Assembly: GCA_934292725.1 (NCBI GenBank)
Contig: CAKQXY010000031.1
Location: 1-43,348, forward strand
From: an uncultured Lachnospiraceae bacterium
GTDB taxonomy: Bacteria > Bacillota > Clostridia > Lachnospirales > Lachnospiraceae
Length of the DNA stretch: 43,348 nucleotides
Direction of reading: 5' to 3'
In this document: one piece after another, positions 16,721 to 25,679 of the stretch
Layout of the letters: every line of letters starts with the position of its first letter
Numbering within the stretch: position 1 is the stretch's first letter
Notes under the pieces: generated by a model
Database searches by the model: none
Told to the model about the DNA's origin: nothing
The model's input: the letters and a program-made list of their open reading frames with translations, nothing else
Position numbers and translations under genes: made by a program

Positions 16721-19700
16721 ATGGCATTTACACATCTTCATGTGCATACAGAGTATAGTCTGCTCGACGGCTCATGTAAGATAAAGGAATTAATTGACAG
16801 AGCAAAGGAGCTGGGGATGCAGTCCCTGGCGATTACAGATCACGGCGTCATGTACGGCGTGATTGATTTTTATAAAGCAGCAGTTGCAGCAGGCATAAAG
16901 CCCATTATAGGCTGTGAGGTTTATGTGGCACCTGAATCAAGATTTGACAGAGAAGCAGGCGGACAGGGAGATGATCGTTATTATCATCTGGTGCTGTTAG
17001 CGGAAAATGATACAGGCTACCATAACCTGATGAAGATTGTTTCAAGAGGTTTTACAGAAGGATATTATTATAAGCCGCGTGTAGATAAAGAACTGCTTGA
17101 AAAATATCATGAGGGCATAATTGCACTAAGTGCATGTCTGGCAGGTGAGGTGGCAAGAAATGTCACAAGAGGTCTTTATGAGGACGCAAAAAAAGCAGCG
17201 CTTTCCTATGAGAAAATTTTTGGAAAAGGAAATTTCTTTCTAGAGCTGCAGGATCATGGAATCAGCGCACAGGCAACAGTTAATCAGGCACTTCTTCGCA
17301 TGAGTGAAGAGACGGGAATTGAGCTTGTAGCAACAAATGATATTCACTATATAAATGCAGAAGATGCAGAGCCTCATGATGTACTTTTATGTATACAGAC
17401 TGGAAAAAAGGTAAACGATGAGAATCGTATGCGCTACACGGGAGGCCAGTATTATTTAAAATCTGAGCAGGAAATGCGTGATCTGTTTCGTTACGCACAG
17501 CAGGCAATTGATAATACGGCAAAAATTGCAGACAGATGTCATGTTGAGATTGAGTTTGGAAAGACAAAGCTTCCTAAATTTTCTGTGCCGGATGGCTACA
17601 CATCAGAACAGTATCTTGAGAAGCTTTGTCGGGAAGGACTAGTGCGCCGCTATGGTGAGAAGGCATCACAGGTAGAGGAGCGCCTAGACTATGAGCTTGG
17701 TGTTATAAAAAAGATGGGCTATGTTGACTATTTTTTGATTGTGTGGGATTTTATTCATTTCGCAAAATCAAAAGATATCATGGTAGGTCCGGGACGAGGT
17801 TCAGCAGCCGGAAGCGTAGTTGCCTACAGTCTGGAGATAACAGATATTGAGCCGCTTCGCTATCAGCTTCTGTTTGAGCGTTTTTTAAATCCAGAGCGTG
17901 TATCTATGCCGGATATTGATGTGGACTTTTGCTTCGAGCGCCGTCAGGAAGTAATTGACTACGTTGTAGAAAAGTATGGCAAGGATCAGGTCGTTCAGAT
18001 TGTTACATTTGGTACGCTTGCTGCCAAAAACTGTATCCGCGATGTTGGACGTGCACTTGATTTGCCATATTCGCTTTGCGATATGATTGCTAAGCTTATT
18101 CCGGCTGAATTAAATATGACAATTGACCGTGCATTAAATGTCAACCCAGAGCTTCGGTCTCATTATGGCAGCGATCCGCAGGTTAAAAAATTGATTGATC
18201 TGTCAAAGAGGCTTGAAGGTCTTCCACGTCATACATCAATGCATGCAGCAGGCGTTGTAATAAGCCAGCGTGCCGTAGATGAATATGTACCGCTCTCAAG
18301 AGGAAGCGATGGTGCAGTTGTCACACAGTACACGATGACAGCCTTAGAAGAGCTAGGTCTTTTAAAAATGGATTTTCTGGGCCTTAGAACGCTTACAGTT
18401 ATACAAAATGCAGTAAATAATGTGAAGCGAAGTCAGGGCATTGCATTAGATATCAGTCACATTGATATGAATGATTCCCAGGTACTTGCCTCAATTGGAA
18501 CGGGTCACTGTGAAGGTATTTTCCAGCTTGAGAGTGCCGGAATGAAAAACTTCATGAAGGAGTTAAAACCAGACAGTCTTGAGGATATTATCGCTGGAAT
18601 TTCTTTGTATCGCCCAGGTCCTATGGACTTTATTCCGAGATATTTAGAGGGAAAAAATAATCCGGAAAAAATCACATACGAATGCCCGCAGTTAAAGCCG
18701 ATTCTTGAACCAACGTATGGATGTATAGTGTATCAGGAGCAGGTTATGCAGATTGTTCGTGATCTTGCAGGCTATACGCTTGGACGAAGCGATCTTGTGC
18801 GCCGTGCAATGGCTAAAAAGAAGGCCGCTGTGATGGAGAAGGAACGCCAGAATTTTGTGTACGGCAATGAAGAAGAGGGTGTTCCAGGATGTATTTCACG
18901 CGGAATTGATGAAAAAACAGCAAATCATATATATGATGAGATGATTGATTTTGCAAGATATGCGTTTAATAAGTCGCATGCTGCAGCATATGCAGTTGTA
19001 GCATATCAGACAGCTTATTTAAAATATTATTATCCTGTTGAATATATGGCTGCGCTTATGACATCTGTAATTGAAAATTCTGGAAAAGTTTCTGATTATA
19101 TTCAGGTTTGCCGCAAGATGGGAATTTCAATTGTTCCGCCTGATATAAATGCCGGTGAGTGGGATTTTTCTGTGCGCGAAGGAAAAATCTGTTATGCATT
19201 GTCTGCTATTAAAAGCATTGGAAGAAATGTTATTTTAGCGATGGTGCGTGAGAGAAAAGAAAACGGAGCTTACACAGATCTTCAAAATTTCCTAGAGCGT
19301 ATGTACGGCGGCGAGTTAAATAAACGAGCCGTTGAAAATCTGATAAAGTCAGGTGCGATGGACTGTATTGAAGGCAACAGAAGACAAAAAATGGAGGTTT
19401 ATTCCTCTATTATGGATGAATTAGCCAGAGAACAGAAGCACTCTATGACAGGACAGTACAGCCTGATGGATTTTTTGGAGGGACCACAGAAGGATGACTT
19501 TAAAATTTCATTCCCCAAAGTGCCAGAATATGAGCCAGGTGCACTTCTCGCAATGGAAAAAGAGGTGCTTGGAATTTATATCAGTGGTCATCCGCTAGAG
19601 GCTGACAGAAGCCTCATCGAGAAAAATATCACAGCAGTCAGCAGTGATTTTATTCAGGATGAGGAGACTGGAATGGCAAGGGTGCGAGATCAGGCCATTG

Positions 19701-20194
19701 TTACGGTGGCAGGAATGATTGCAGCAAAAACAGTTAAGACAACAAAGACAAACCAAATGATGGCATTTCTGACGCTTGAGGATTTACGAGGAACTCTTGA
19801 GGTGATTGTTTTTCCAAAAGATTACGAAAAATATCGCGCAATTCTCAGTCCAGATCAGAAAATCTTTGTTAAGGGCCGCGTGTCACTTGGAGACGAGGTG
19901 CAGGGAAAGCTGATCTGTGAAAAGATAGTGGCATTTTCTGAGATTCCAGGTGAGCTGTGGATTCAGTTTCCAAATCTTGAAAGCTACCAGATGAATGAAA
20001 AGAAGCTTCTGTCTATGCTGGCACCGTGGGATGGAAAAGATACAGTAGTGGTCTATCTTTCCAACACAAGACAGTACCAAAAGCTGCCGCCAAGCCGATG
20101 TGTTGGCATTTGTCCTGAACTTATTGACCAGCTTGACCAAGTATTTGGAAAAGAAAATATAAAAACATTGAAAAAAATCAAGGAAAAGCTCTAA
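16721..20194 (+). CDS. dnaE: DNA polymerase III alpha subunit
   Basis: 1157 residues, the length of DnaE1-type enzymes. Domains in order: PHP (HLHVHTEYSLLDG, residues 5-17), palm with the catalytic aspartates in PDIDVDF (Asp400, Asp402) and LKMDFLG (Asp551), fingers, tandem HhH/beta-binding region, and a C-terminal OB-fold (near 1005-1050). In Firmicutes DnaE extends RNA primers and works with PolC at the fork. Strong AAGGAGG before the ATG. Confidence 0.97.
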   Translation: MAFTHLHVHTEYSLLDGSCKIKELIDRAKELGMQSLAITDHGVMYGVIDFYKAAVAAGIKPIIGCEVYVAPESRFDREAGGQGDDRYYHLVLLAENDTGYHNLMKIVSRGFTEGYYYKPRVDKELLEKYHEGIIALSACLAGEVARNVTRGLYEDAKKAALSYEKIFGKGNFFLELQDHGISAQATVNQALLRMSEETGIELVATNDIHYINAEDAEPHDVLLCIQTGKKVNDENRMRYTGGQYYLKSEQEMRDLFRYAQQAIDNTAKIADRCHVEIEFGKTKLPKFSVPDGYTSEQYLEKLCREGLVRRYGEKASQVEERLDYELGVIKKMGYVDYFLIVWDFIHFAKSKDIMVGPGRGSAAGSVVAYSLEITDIEPLRYQLLFERFLNPERVSMPDIDVDFCFERRQEVIDYVVEKYGKDQVVQIVTFGTLAAKNCIRDVGRALDLPYSLCDMIAKLIPAELNMTIDRALNVNPELRSHYGSDPQVKKLIDLSKRLEGLPRHTSMHAAGVVISQRAVDEYVPLSRGSDGAVVTQYTMTALEELGLLKMDFLGLRTLTVIQNAVNNVKRSQGIALDISHIDMNDSQVLASIGTGHCEGIFQLESAGMKNFMKELKPDSLEDIIAGISLYRPGPMDFIPRYLEGKNNPEKITYECPQLKPILEPTYGCIVYQEQVMQIVRDLAGYTLGRSDLVRRAMAKKKAAVMEKERQNFVYGNEEEGVPGCISRGIDEKTANHIYDEMIDFARYAFNKSHAAAYAVVAYQTAYLKYYYPVEYMAALMTSVIENSGKVSDYIQVCRKMGISIVPPDINAGEWDFSVREGKICYALSAIKSIGRNVILAMVRERKENGAYTDLQNFLERMYGGELNKRAVENLIKSGAMDCIEGNRRQKMEVYSSIMDELAREQKHSMTGQYSLMDFLEGPQKDDFKISFPKVPEYEPGALLAMEKEVLGIYISGHPLEADRSLIEKNITAVSSDFIQDEETGMARVRDQAIVTVAGMIAAKTVKTTKTNQMMAFLTLEDLRGTLEVIVFPKDYEKYRAILSPDQKIFVKGRVSLGDEVQGKLICEKIVAFSEIPGELWIQFPNLESYQMNEKKLLSMLAPWDGKDTVVVYLSNTRQYQKLPPSRCVGICPELIDQLDQVFGKENIKTLKKIKEKL

Positions 20195-20200
20195 ATTGTA

Positions 20201-20229
20201 TTGAAAAACTTTGCAAAATCAATTAGAAT
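20201..20229 (+). promoter_or_regulatory. sigma-A promoter of pfkA
   Basis: TTGAAA, 17 bases, TAGAAT. It begins eight bases after the dnaE stop and gives a leader of about 97 bases, whose start holds a small hairpin (TGGTAAA 20236-20242 with TTTACCA 20255-20261). Confidence 0.65.
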
Positions 20230-20331
20230 AAGTATTGGTAAATTTTTAACACACTTTACCAGACGCAAGAAAAACACAGAATGCAAGGCAAAAAGATAAG
20301 AAACATGTCAAGACATTAAGGAGGAAACGTC

Positions 20332-21306
20332 ATGGCAAATAAAGTAAAGACAATTGGTGTATTAACAAGTGGAGGAGATGCTCCAGGCATGAACGCCGCA
20401 ATCCGCGCCGTTGTTCGTACCGGTATTGCGAAGGGTCTGAACGTAAAGGGTATTATGAGAGGTTACGCTGGACTGCTGAAAGAGGAGATCATTGATATGG
20501 ATTCCCGCAGCGTATCTGATATTATCCAGAGAGGTGGTACTATCCTTTATACAGCAAGATGTGCAGAGTTCCGTACAGAGGAGGGTCAGAAGCTTGGTGC
20601 AGAGATCTGCAGAAAGCACGGAATTGATGGTATCGTTGTAATTGGCGGTGACGGTTCCTTTAATGGAGCATGTAAGCTGGCAAATCTGGGAATCAATACA
20701 ATTGGTCTTCCGGGAACTATTGATCAGGATATTGCTTGTACAGATTATACCATCGGATTTGATACCGCAATCAATACTGCAATGGAAGCAATTGATAAGG
20801 TAAGAGATACATCTACATCTCATGAGCGCTGCAGTATCATTGAGGTTATGGGAAGAAGCGCAGGTTACATCGCTTTATGGTGTGGTGTTGCAAACGGTGC
20901 AGAGAATATTCTTCTTCCAGAGTATTATGATGGCGATGAGCAGGCACTGATCAATCAGATTATCGAGAATCGTAAGAAGGGAAAGAAGCATCACCTGATT
21001 ATTAACGCAGAGGGTGTTGGTCATTCTGCAAGCATGGCAAAGAGAATCGAGGCAGCTACTGGTATTGAGACAAGAGCAACTATCCTTGGTCATATGCAGC
21101 GTGGAGGAAGCCCGACATGTATGGATCGTTATTATGCATCTATGATGGGTGCTCGTGCTGTAGATCTTCTGTGTGATGGTGCAAGCAACCGTGTAGTAGC
21201 ATTCCGTGATGGCAAGTTCGTTGATTACGATATCAACGAGGCACTTGCTATGAAGAAGACTATCTCTCCATACGAGTACGAAGTAAGTAAGATGCTTTCC
21301 AGATAA
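20332..21306 (+). CDS. pfkA: ATP-dependent 6-phosphofructokinase
   Basis: 324 residues, bacterial PfkA length. GVLTSGGDAPGMNAAIR at the N-terminus, GGDGSFNG (Gly at the position that selects ATP over pyrophosphate), and PGTIDQD, with Gly where PPi enzymes have Lys. It commits fructose-6-phosphate to glycolysis. The highly conserved TIDND motif reads TIDQD here; both flanking aspartates, including the catalytic one, are kept. Strong AAGGAGG. The dnaE-pfkA order is common in Clostridia. Confidence 0.96.
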   Translation: MANKVKTIGVLTSGGDAPGMNAAIRAVVRTGIAKGLNVKGIMRGYAGLLKEEIIDMDSRSVSDIIQRGGTILYTARCAEFRTEEGQKLGAEICRKHGIDGIVVIGGDGSFNGACKLANLGINTIGLPGTIDQDIACTDYTIGFDTAINTAMEAIDKVRDTSTSHERCSIIEVMGRSAGYIALWCGVANGAENILLPEYYDGDEQALINQIIENRKKGKKHHLIINAEGVGHSASMAKRIEAATGIETRATILGHMQRGGSPTCMDRYYASMMGARAVDLLCDGASNRVVAFRDGKFVDYDINEALAMKKTISPYEYEVSKMLSR

Positions 21307-21380
21307 CTGATACACTAGGGGCGAAAAGCAACGGAGCAATTCGTAAGTATCATAAGTATCAATATAAAAGAAAAAGAACG

Positions 21381-21415
21381 AAAGTGGTCCACGGTATTGA
21401 CTGTGGGCCATTTTT
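21381..21415 (+). terminator. terminator after pfkA
   Basis: AAAGTGGTCCAC pairs with GTGGGCCATTTT (two G-U) over a 10-base loop, followed by T5. Confidence 0.8.
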
Positions 21416-21456
21416 ATAGGAAAATAACTTTAAAAAATAAGAAAAGAGGGCGATTT

Positions 21457-22224
21457 ATGAATCAGCAGCAAAAATATATTTTAAACCTGCAGCGAAAATC
21501 AAGAGAGAGAAAGCGTGAGCAGGCATTTGTAATTGAGGGAAGAAAGATGTTTGAGGAGGCACCGGCAGATCGTGTAAAAATGATTGTGGCATCAGAGTCT
21601 TTTTGTAAGAGTAAGGAAGGCGCTGCGCTTCTAAAGGGAAAGAAATTTGACGTAGTAAGTGACTCGATTTTTGAGACGCTTTCCGATACAAAGACACCGC
21701 AAGGTATTCTTGCAGTAGTAAAGCAGCAGCCTTATTCATTTGAAGAACTGCTGGGAAAAGAAAAAGCATCCTTTTTGCTTATCTTAGATCATTTACAGGA
21801 TCCGGGAAATTTAGGAACAATCATGCGTGCAGCTGAGGCAGCAGGCGTGACTGGTATTTTAATGAGCAGTGACTGTGTTGATATCTACAATCCAAAGACA
21901 ATAAGAAGCACTATGGGGGCTCTTTACCGCGTGCCATTTGTCGTATCAGAAGATTTTGCAGGCGATATAGAGCGATTAAAAAAGGCAGGTGTAAGCACAT
22001 ATGCCGCTCACCTAGGCGCAACAATCAGCTACGAAGGAGCAGACTATAAAAAGCCTTGCGCATTTATGATCGGAAACGAGGCAAACGGTCTGTCAGATGA
22101 GGTAGCAGCACTTGCAGATTGTAAGATCCTGATTCCAATGGCAGGACAGGTAGAATCATTAAATGCGGCAATGGCAGCCACTGTTTTGATGTTTGAGGCG
22201 GCAAGACAGAGACGGCAAAATTAA
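21457..22224 (+). CDS. TrmH/SpoU-family RNA 2'-O-methyltransferase
   Basis: 255 residues. An N-terminal L30e-like substrate-binding region (about 1-95) precedes the SPOUT methyltransferase domain with its three motifs: DHLQDPGNLGTIMRAAEAAG (motif 1), IGNEANGLS (motif 2), and IPMAGQVESLNAAMAA (motif 3). It is expected to 2'-O-methylate a ribose in rRNA (or tRNA) using S-adenosylmethionine; the target position cannot be told. The start at 21457 has AGAGGG; the upstream in-frame ATG at 21397 lies inside the pfkA terminator. Confidence 0.9.
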   Translation: MNQQQKYILNLQRKSRERKREQAFVIEGRKMFEEAPADRVKMIVASESFCKSKEGAALLKGKKFDVVSDSIFETLSDTKTPQGILAVVKQQPYSFEELLGKEKASFLLILDHLQDPGNLGTIMRAAEAAGVTGILMSSDCVDIYNPKTIRSTMGALYRVPFVVSEDFAGDIERLKKAGVSTYAAHLGATISYEGADYKKPCAFMIGNEANGLSDEVAALADCKILIPMAGQVESLNAAMAATVLMFEAARQRRQN

Positions 22225-22265
22225 GCCTTCTGTCGATTTGCGCGACGGCTCTCCCAAGAAAGCAG

Positions 22266-22294
22266 TTGACAATATTTATTAAAAATGTTACAAT
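22266..22294 (+). promoter_or_regulatory. strong sigma-A promoter of the SLT/SH3 wall hydrolase gene
   Basis: TTGACA, 17 bases, TACAAT with extended TGT, the best promoter match in the window. Leader of about 150 bases. Confidence 0.75.
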
Positions 22295-22362
22295 GCGTCT
22301 GTAACAAAGTTGTAATAAGTTTAATAAAATTGAAACAGTTATTACATAATTATGATATTTTT

Positions 22363-22419
22363 CATGTCTAGGGCAATAAAAAAATACTGTTTGCGAGAAG
22401 TAAATGTTTCACAGACATG
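22363..22419 (+). other. inverted repeat in the leader of the wall hydrolase gene
   Basis: CATGTCT (22363-22369) is complementary to AGACATG (22413-22419) around a 43-base loop. It lies just upstream of the chosen start at 22450 and includes the alternative ATG at 22417. A known riboswitch class was not recognised. Confidence 0.35.
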
Positions 22420-22449
22420 AAAATAAAAATGGGAGAGGTCAAATATTCA

Positions 22450-24462
22450 ATGAAAGCTAGAGTAAAAATTCTTGTGAATGGAGCGGCAGCAACGCTTTTA
22501 ACTGGTACAGTTGCAGCCGGACTTATTCTTTCTTCAACAGGTGCACTCCAGACAAAGAATAACGATGTTCTCGCCGCGCGTGAGCTTGATGAGACACAGG
22601 AAGAGATGACAAGAGAGCAGGAGCCTCAGACAGAAGCAAATGCAGAATTAGTCAGCGCTGAACGTTATCAGTTGGGCATGCTGTGGGAACATGAGCTAAC
22701 GGCGAAAAAGACAACAGAAAAGTCAACTGAGTCTGACGAAAAAAATACAGAAAATGAGAAACGTTCATCAAGTGCATCATCTGCAAAGAGTCCGTTGGCA
22801 AGCTATTTTTCAGATCAGGCACTTGTAAATCCAAATACAGTAGGCAATTACCTTAATGTGCGAGCACAGGCAGATGAGAGTGCAGAGGTAGTTAATACCA
22901 TTAAGGCAGAAGAACTTGTATCTGTTCTTGGCGAAGACGGTGATTGGACAAAGATTGGAGTAGACGATATGGAGGGCTGGGTAAAAACCGAGTACCTTCT
23001 GACAGGAGAAGAAGCTGCAGCATATATGCAGGAGAACGGAACGCTTTATGCGAGAGTAACTGTTCCGAATATGAACATTCGTCTTCGTCCGACAACATCT
23101 GCTGATATTTTGGATGTAGCATACGAATACGATGCATACGAAGTCAGCTTACTGGAGTCTGGCTGGGCATACTGTGTATATGACGGACCTATGAAGGGGT
23201 ATCTTTCAGCAGATTGTCTTGCTGTTTCATATTCTCTTGGAGAGACATGGATCAATACCGATATTGCCTTAACAGAGGAGAATGCAAAGCAGTTAGGTGT
23301 TGCAGTAAGTGAGAGCAGCGCAGAAAATATCCTGCTAGCATCTGCAAATAAAGTTAATATAAATACTGATATCTCATCAGATACTACAAAAGAGGTTGCA
23401 GGCAGCCAGGAAGTATTAACAGTCCTGTCACCAGATCAGGTAATGGCAATGGCATCTCAGGCAGAAACAATAAGTTCCCAGCAAGAGGAATCTAAAGTAC
23501 AGCAGGATACTGTACCATCCTCTAGCGCAGCAGCGATTGAGAACAGCACAGCAAACAGTGATACCGAAGCACCGTCTGAGCCAGCACAGCAGCCATCTTC
23601 TGAGGCTGTACAGCCAACAGTACCAGAGACACAGCCATCTACTGAAGCTGTGACAGTAACAGGTATCGAAGCTTTCTATGTCGGTGGTACTAAGAGTGAA
23701 GGCGATGTAGTTTGCAGCAATGAGGTATATGTTGTAGCAGCATACAGTGATGGAAATTATGCAACGATCACAGAAGGCTGGTCAAGCAATGATATAGGTA
23801 TGATGCTTCACGCAGGTGAAAATGTAATTACATTGTCTTATGGTGGCTTTTCATCTAATATAGTTCTTACAGTGGCAGCAGCATCGTCTGCGGCACCGAC
23901 AACACCAGAAACACAGCCGACAACACCAGAGACGCAGCCGGCAGCACCGGAGACACAGCCAGCAGCACCAGAAACACAGCCGGCAGCACCGGAGACACAG
24001 CCAACAACACCAGAGACGCAGCCGACAGTACCGGAAACGCAGCCGGCACAGCCAACTGGAAGCATCCGTGTCACTAACGTTGCACTCAGCAGTGATTTGA
24101 CGCAGTACACATTAAATCTTTGCAGTCAGTATGGTGTGGACAGTTCAGTAATCTTCTCTGTTATGTATCATGAGAGCCACTTTAATGCAGGGGCGACAAG
24201 TGGAAAGGGTGCGCAGGGACTTATGCAGATCATTCCAAAATACAGCGCATCTCGTATGGCGAAGCTTGGTGTGACTAATCTGTATGATCCGGCATCCAAT
24301 ATATTAGTCGGAATTGATTTGCTTGCAGAGTATTATTATACATATGGCAGCTGGAATCAGGCATTGACTGCATACCGTACTGGTAATGCAGGCGGCGATT
24401 CTTCTTATGCATCAACAATCCTTGGAAGTGTAGGAATGTTCCAGACTGTTTACTATGAATAA
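22450..24462 (+). CDS. secreted SH3-domain / lytic transglycosylase (SLT) cell-wall protein
   Basis: 670 residues. An N-terminal export signal (about 8-30, ending near STGALQ) is followed by a low-complexity Glu/Thr/Ser stretch, two SH3-like domains (about 130-185 and 200-260) for wall binding, a Ser/Gln-rich linker, an Ig-like domain (about 400-475, VTVTGIEAFYVGG...VLTVAAA), seven PETQP repeats, and a C-terminal SLT goose-lysozyme-like domain (about 545-670) with catalytic-type Glu in YHESHF (about 575) and GAQGLMQI. It probably cleaves peptidoglycan glycan strands outside the cell. The start at 22450 has GGGAGAGG; 22417 is an alternative ATG without one. Confidence 0.88.
   Translation: MKARVKILVNGAAATLLTGTVAAGLILSSTGALQTKNNDVLAARELDETQEEMTREQEPQTEANAELVSAERYQLGMLWEHELTAKKTTEKSTESDEKNTENEKRSSSASSAKSPLASYFSDQALVNPNTVGNYLNVRAQADESAEVVNTIKAEELVSVLGEDGDWTKIGVDDMEGWVKTEYLLTGEEAAAYMQENGTLYARVTVPNMNIRLRPTTSADILDVAYEYDAYEVSLLESGWAYCVYDGPMKGYLSADCLAVSYSLGETWINTDIALTEENAKQLGVAVSESSAENILLASANKVNINTDISSDTTKEVAGSQEVLTVLSPDQVMAMASQAETISSQQEESKVQQDTVPSSSAAAIENSTANSDTEAPSEPAQQPSSEAVQPTVPETQPSTEAVTVTGIEAFYVGGTKSEGDVVCSNEVYVVAAYSDGNYATITEGWSSNDIGMMLHAGENVITLSYGGFSSNIVLTVAAASSAAPTTPETQPTTPETQPAAPETQPAAPETQPAAPETQPTTPETQPTVPETQPAQPTGSIRVTNVALSSDLTQYTLNLCSQYGVDSSVIFSVMYHESHFNAGATSGKGAQGLMQIIPKYSASRMAKLGVTNLYDPASNILVGIDLLAEYYYTYGSWNQALTAYRTGNAGGDSSYASTILGSVGMFQTVYYE
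23899..24045 (+). repeat. 21-bp tandem repeat encoding seven PETQP units
   Basis: Seven in-frame copies of a 21-base unit encoding (T/A)(T/A/V)PETQP, with silent variation at third positions. It forms a proline-rich spacer between the Ig-like and SLT domains. Copy number is likely variable between strains. Confidence 0.95.
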
Positions 24463-24476
24463 TTATGAATAATAAA

Positions 24477-24509
24477 AAGAGGTCATGTCGTTTTTGACAT
24501 GGCCTCTTT
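24477..24509. terminator. bidirectional terminator between the wall hydrolase gene and arcC
   Basis: AAGAGGTCATGTC pairs with GACATGGCCTCTT (one G-U) over a six-base loop, with A-run upstream and T-run downstream. Confidence 0.9.
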
Positions 24510-24541
24510 ACAGTTTGCGAATGGGGTTCTGAATAGTTACA

Positions 24542-25474
24542 TTATTTAGTGATCAATGTACCAGTCTTTCCTGCAAGTGCTTCCTTTACCTTATCAAGTG
24601 AGGTAATGATTGCCTTGCGGTTTTCACCTGCAGCTACAAAGCTTACAGCTGAAGCAAGCTTAGGCAGCTTTGTTTCTTTAGCCATAGTCTGGCTGTCGAT
24701 AAGTTCCATTGCCTCTTCAACAGATAAATGATCCGGAGAGAACTCCTGTGGTGTATCTGCATGAATGACAAAACGCTCAGTAGCAGATAAGAATAAAAGA
24801 ACATCTGCGTCTAATTCATGTGCCATCTTAGCAGCTGTGGCATCCTTCTCGATAACAGCACTGGCACCCTTTAAAACAGGACCCTGCTCTAATACAGCAA
24901 TACCGCCGCCGCCGGCTGCGATTACGACCTGTCCTGCATCAGCAAGTGCACGAATAGCATCAATCTCATAAATTTCAATCGGGGCAGGAGATGCAACGAT
25001 ACGGCGGAAGCCGCCTTCCTCCTCACGAACAAAATTACCCTTGTCACGTTCTGCCTGTGCCTGCTCAGCTGTCATGATACGGCCGATAGATTTCAGCGGA
25101 TGACTAAATGCATGATCAAATGGGTCAACCTTAACCTGTGTAATAATTGTGGATACTGTGTTAAAGATACCTCTGCGAAGCAGCTCAGTACGGATCTCGT
25201 TCTGAAGGTCGTATCCAATGTAGCCCTGACTCATAGCACTGCAGACTGCCATAGGTGCAACTGTAAAATCTTGATGTGCATTGCCAAATTCGGTCATAGC
25301 CATGTGAATCATACCAACCTGAGGACCATTGCTGTGTGTGATAACAATCTGATATTTTAATTCTGCAAGGTCAGCAATAGCTTTTGCTGCTTCCTTAACA
25401 GCAGTCTTTTGCTCTGGAAGCGTCTTTCCAAATGCATTGCGGCCAAGAGCAACGACGATTCTTTTTTTCGGCAT
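24542..25474 (-). CDS. arcC: carbamate kinase
   Basis: 310 residues, family length. Amino-acid kinase fold with IVVALGRNAFG at the N-terminus, THSNGPQVG near 45, and AAGGGGIAV near 210. It transfers phosphate from carbamoyl phosphate to ADP (ATP-forming) at the end of arginine, agmatine, allantoin or citrulline breakdown. No arcA, arcB or other pathway gene is adjacent, so its substrate source is unclear. The ATG has GGGAGG upstream. Confidence 0.93.
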   Translation of the reverse strand: MPKKRIVVALGRNAFGKTLPEQKTAVKEAAKAIADLAELKYQIVITHSNGPQVGMIHMAMTEFGNAHQDFTVAPMAVCSAMSQGYIGYDLQNEIRTELLRRGIFNTVSTIITQVKVDPFDHAFSHPLKSIGRIMTAEQAQAERDKGNFVREEEGGFRRIVASPAPIEIYEIDAIRALADAGQVVIAAGGGGIAVLEQGPVLKGASAVIEKDATAAKMAHELDADVLLFLSATERFVIHADTPQEFSPDHLSVEEAMELIDSQTMAKETKLPKLASAVSFVAAGENRKAIITSLDKVKEALAGKTGTLITK

Positions 25475-25530
25475 AATGAAAACCTCCCTGTTATTTAGCC
25501 ACGTGAATTGTAACTATTATTTTCCTTATA

Positions 25531-25559
25531 ATCATACCATTGCAGAGAAAACAAATCAA
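25531..25559 (-). promoter_or_regulatory. sigma-A promoter of arcC
   Basis: On the minus strand: TTGATT, 17 bases, TATGAT with extended TGG. Leader of about 50 bases. Confidence 0.5.
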
Positions 25560-25606
25560 CGAAAAATCGAAAATACACGTAAAAAGTTTTTAAGTTGATA
25601 CAGTTC

Positions 25607-25635
25607 TTGTATTTGCGAAAAAATTATGATATGCT
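25607..25635 (+). promoter_or_regulatory. promoter of the queA operon
   Basis: TTGTAT, 17 bases, TATGCT with extended TGA. It lies about 45 bases before the queA start and supports rejecting the longer queA frame that begins at 25626. Confidence 0.5.
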
Positions 25636-25679
25636 ACATGAGTATTAGAGGGCTTTTTTATATTTGGAGGCAATTAATA

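Noticed and set aside
20362..20823. 153-residue open frame opposite pfkA
   Set aside because: Cys/Ser-rich low-complexity translation antisense to a well-conserved gene, with no ribosome site or homology pattern; a shadow frame.
20875..21411. 178-residue open frame opposite the end of pfkA
   Set aside because: Antisense shadow of a conserved coding region; no recognisable domain.
22295..22449. Cyclic di-GMP or cyclic di-AMP riboswitch before the wall hydrolase gene
   Set aside because: An AGGGCAA word recalls the GEMM motif, but the other conserved parts, including the second stem and tetraloop receptor, are absent.
23899..24045. CRISPR-like array
   Set aside because: The 21-base repeats are adjacent, have no spacers and stay in frame in a coding gene.
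23838..24110. Antisense frame encoding a Val/Gly/Cys repeat protein
   Set aside because: It is the complement of the PETQP tandem repeat; the repeat pattern is explained by the sense gene.
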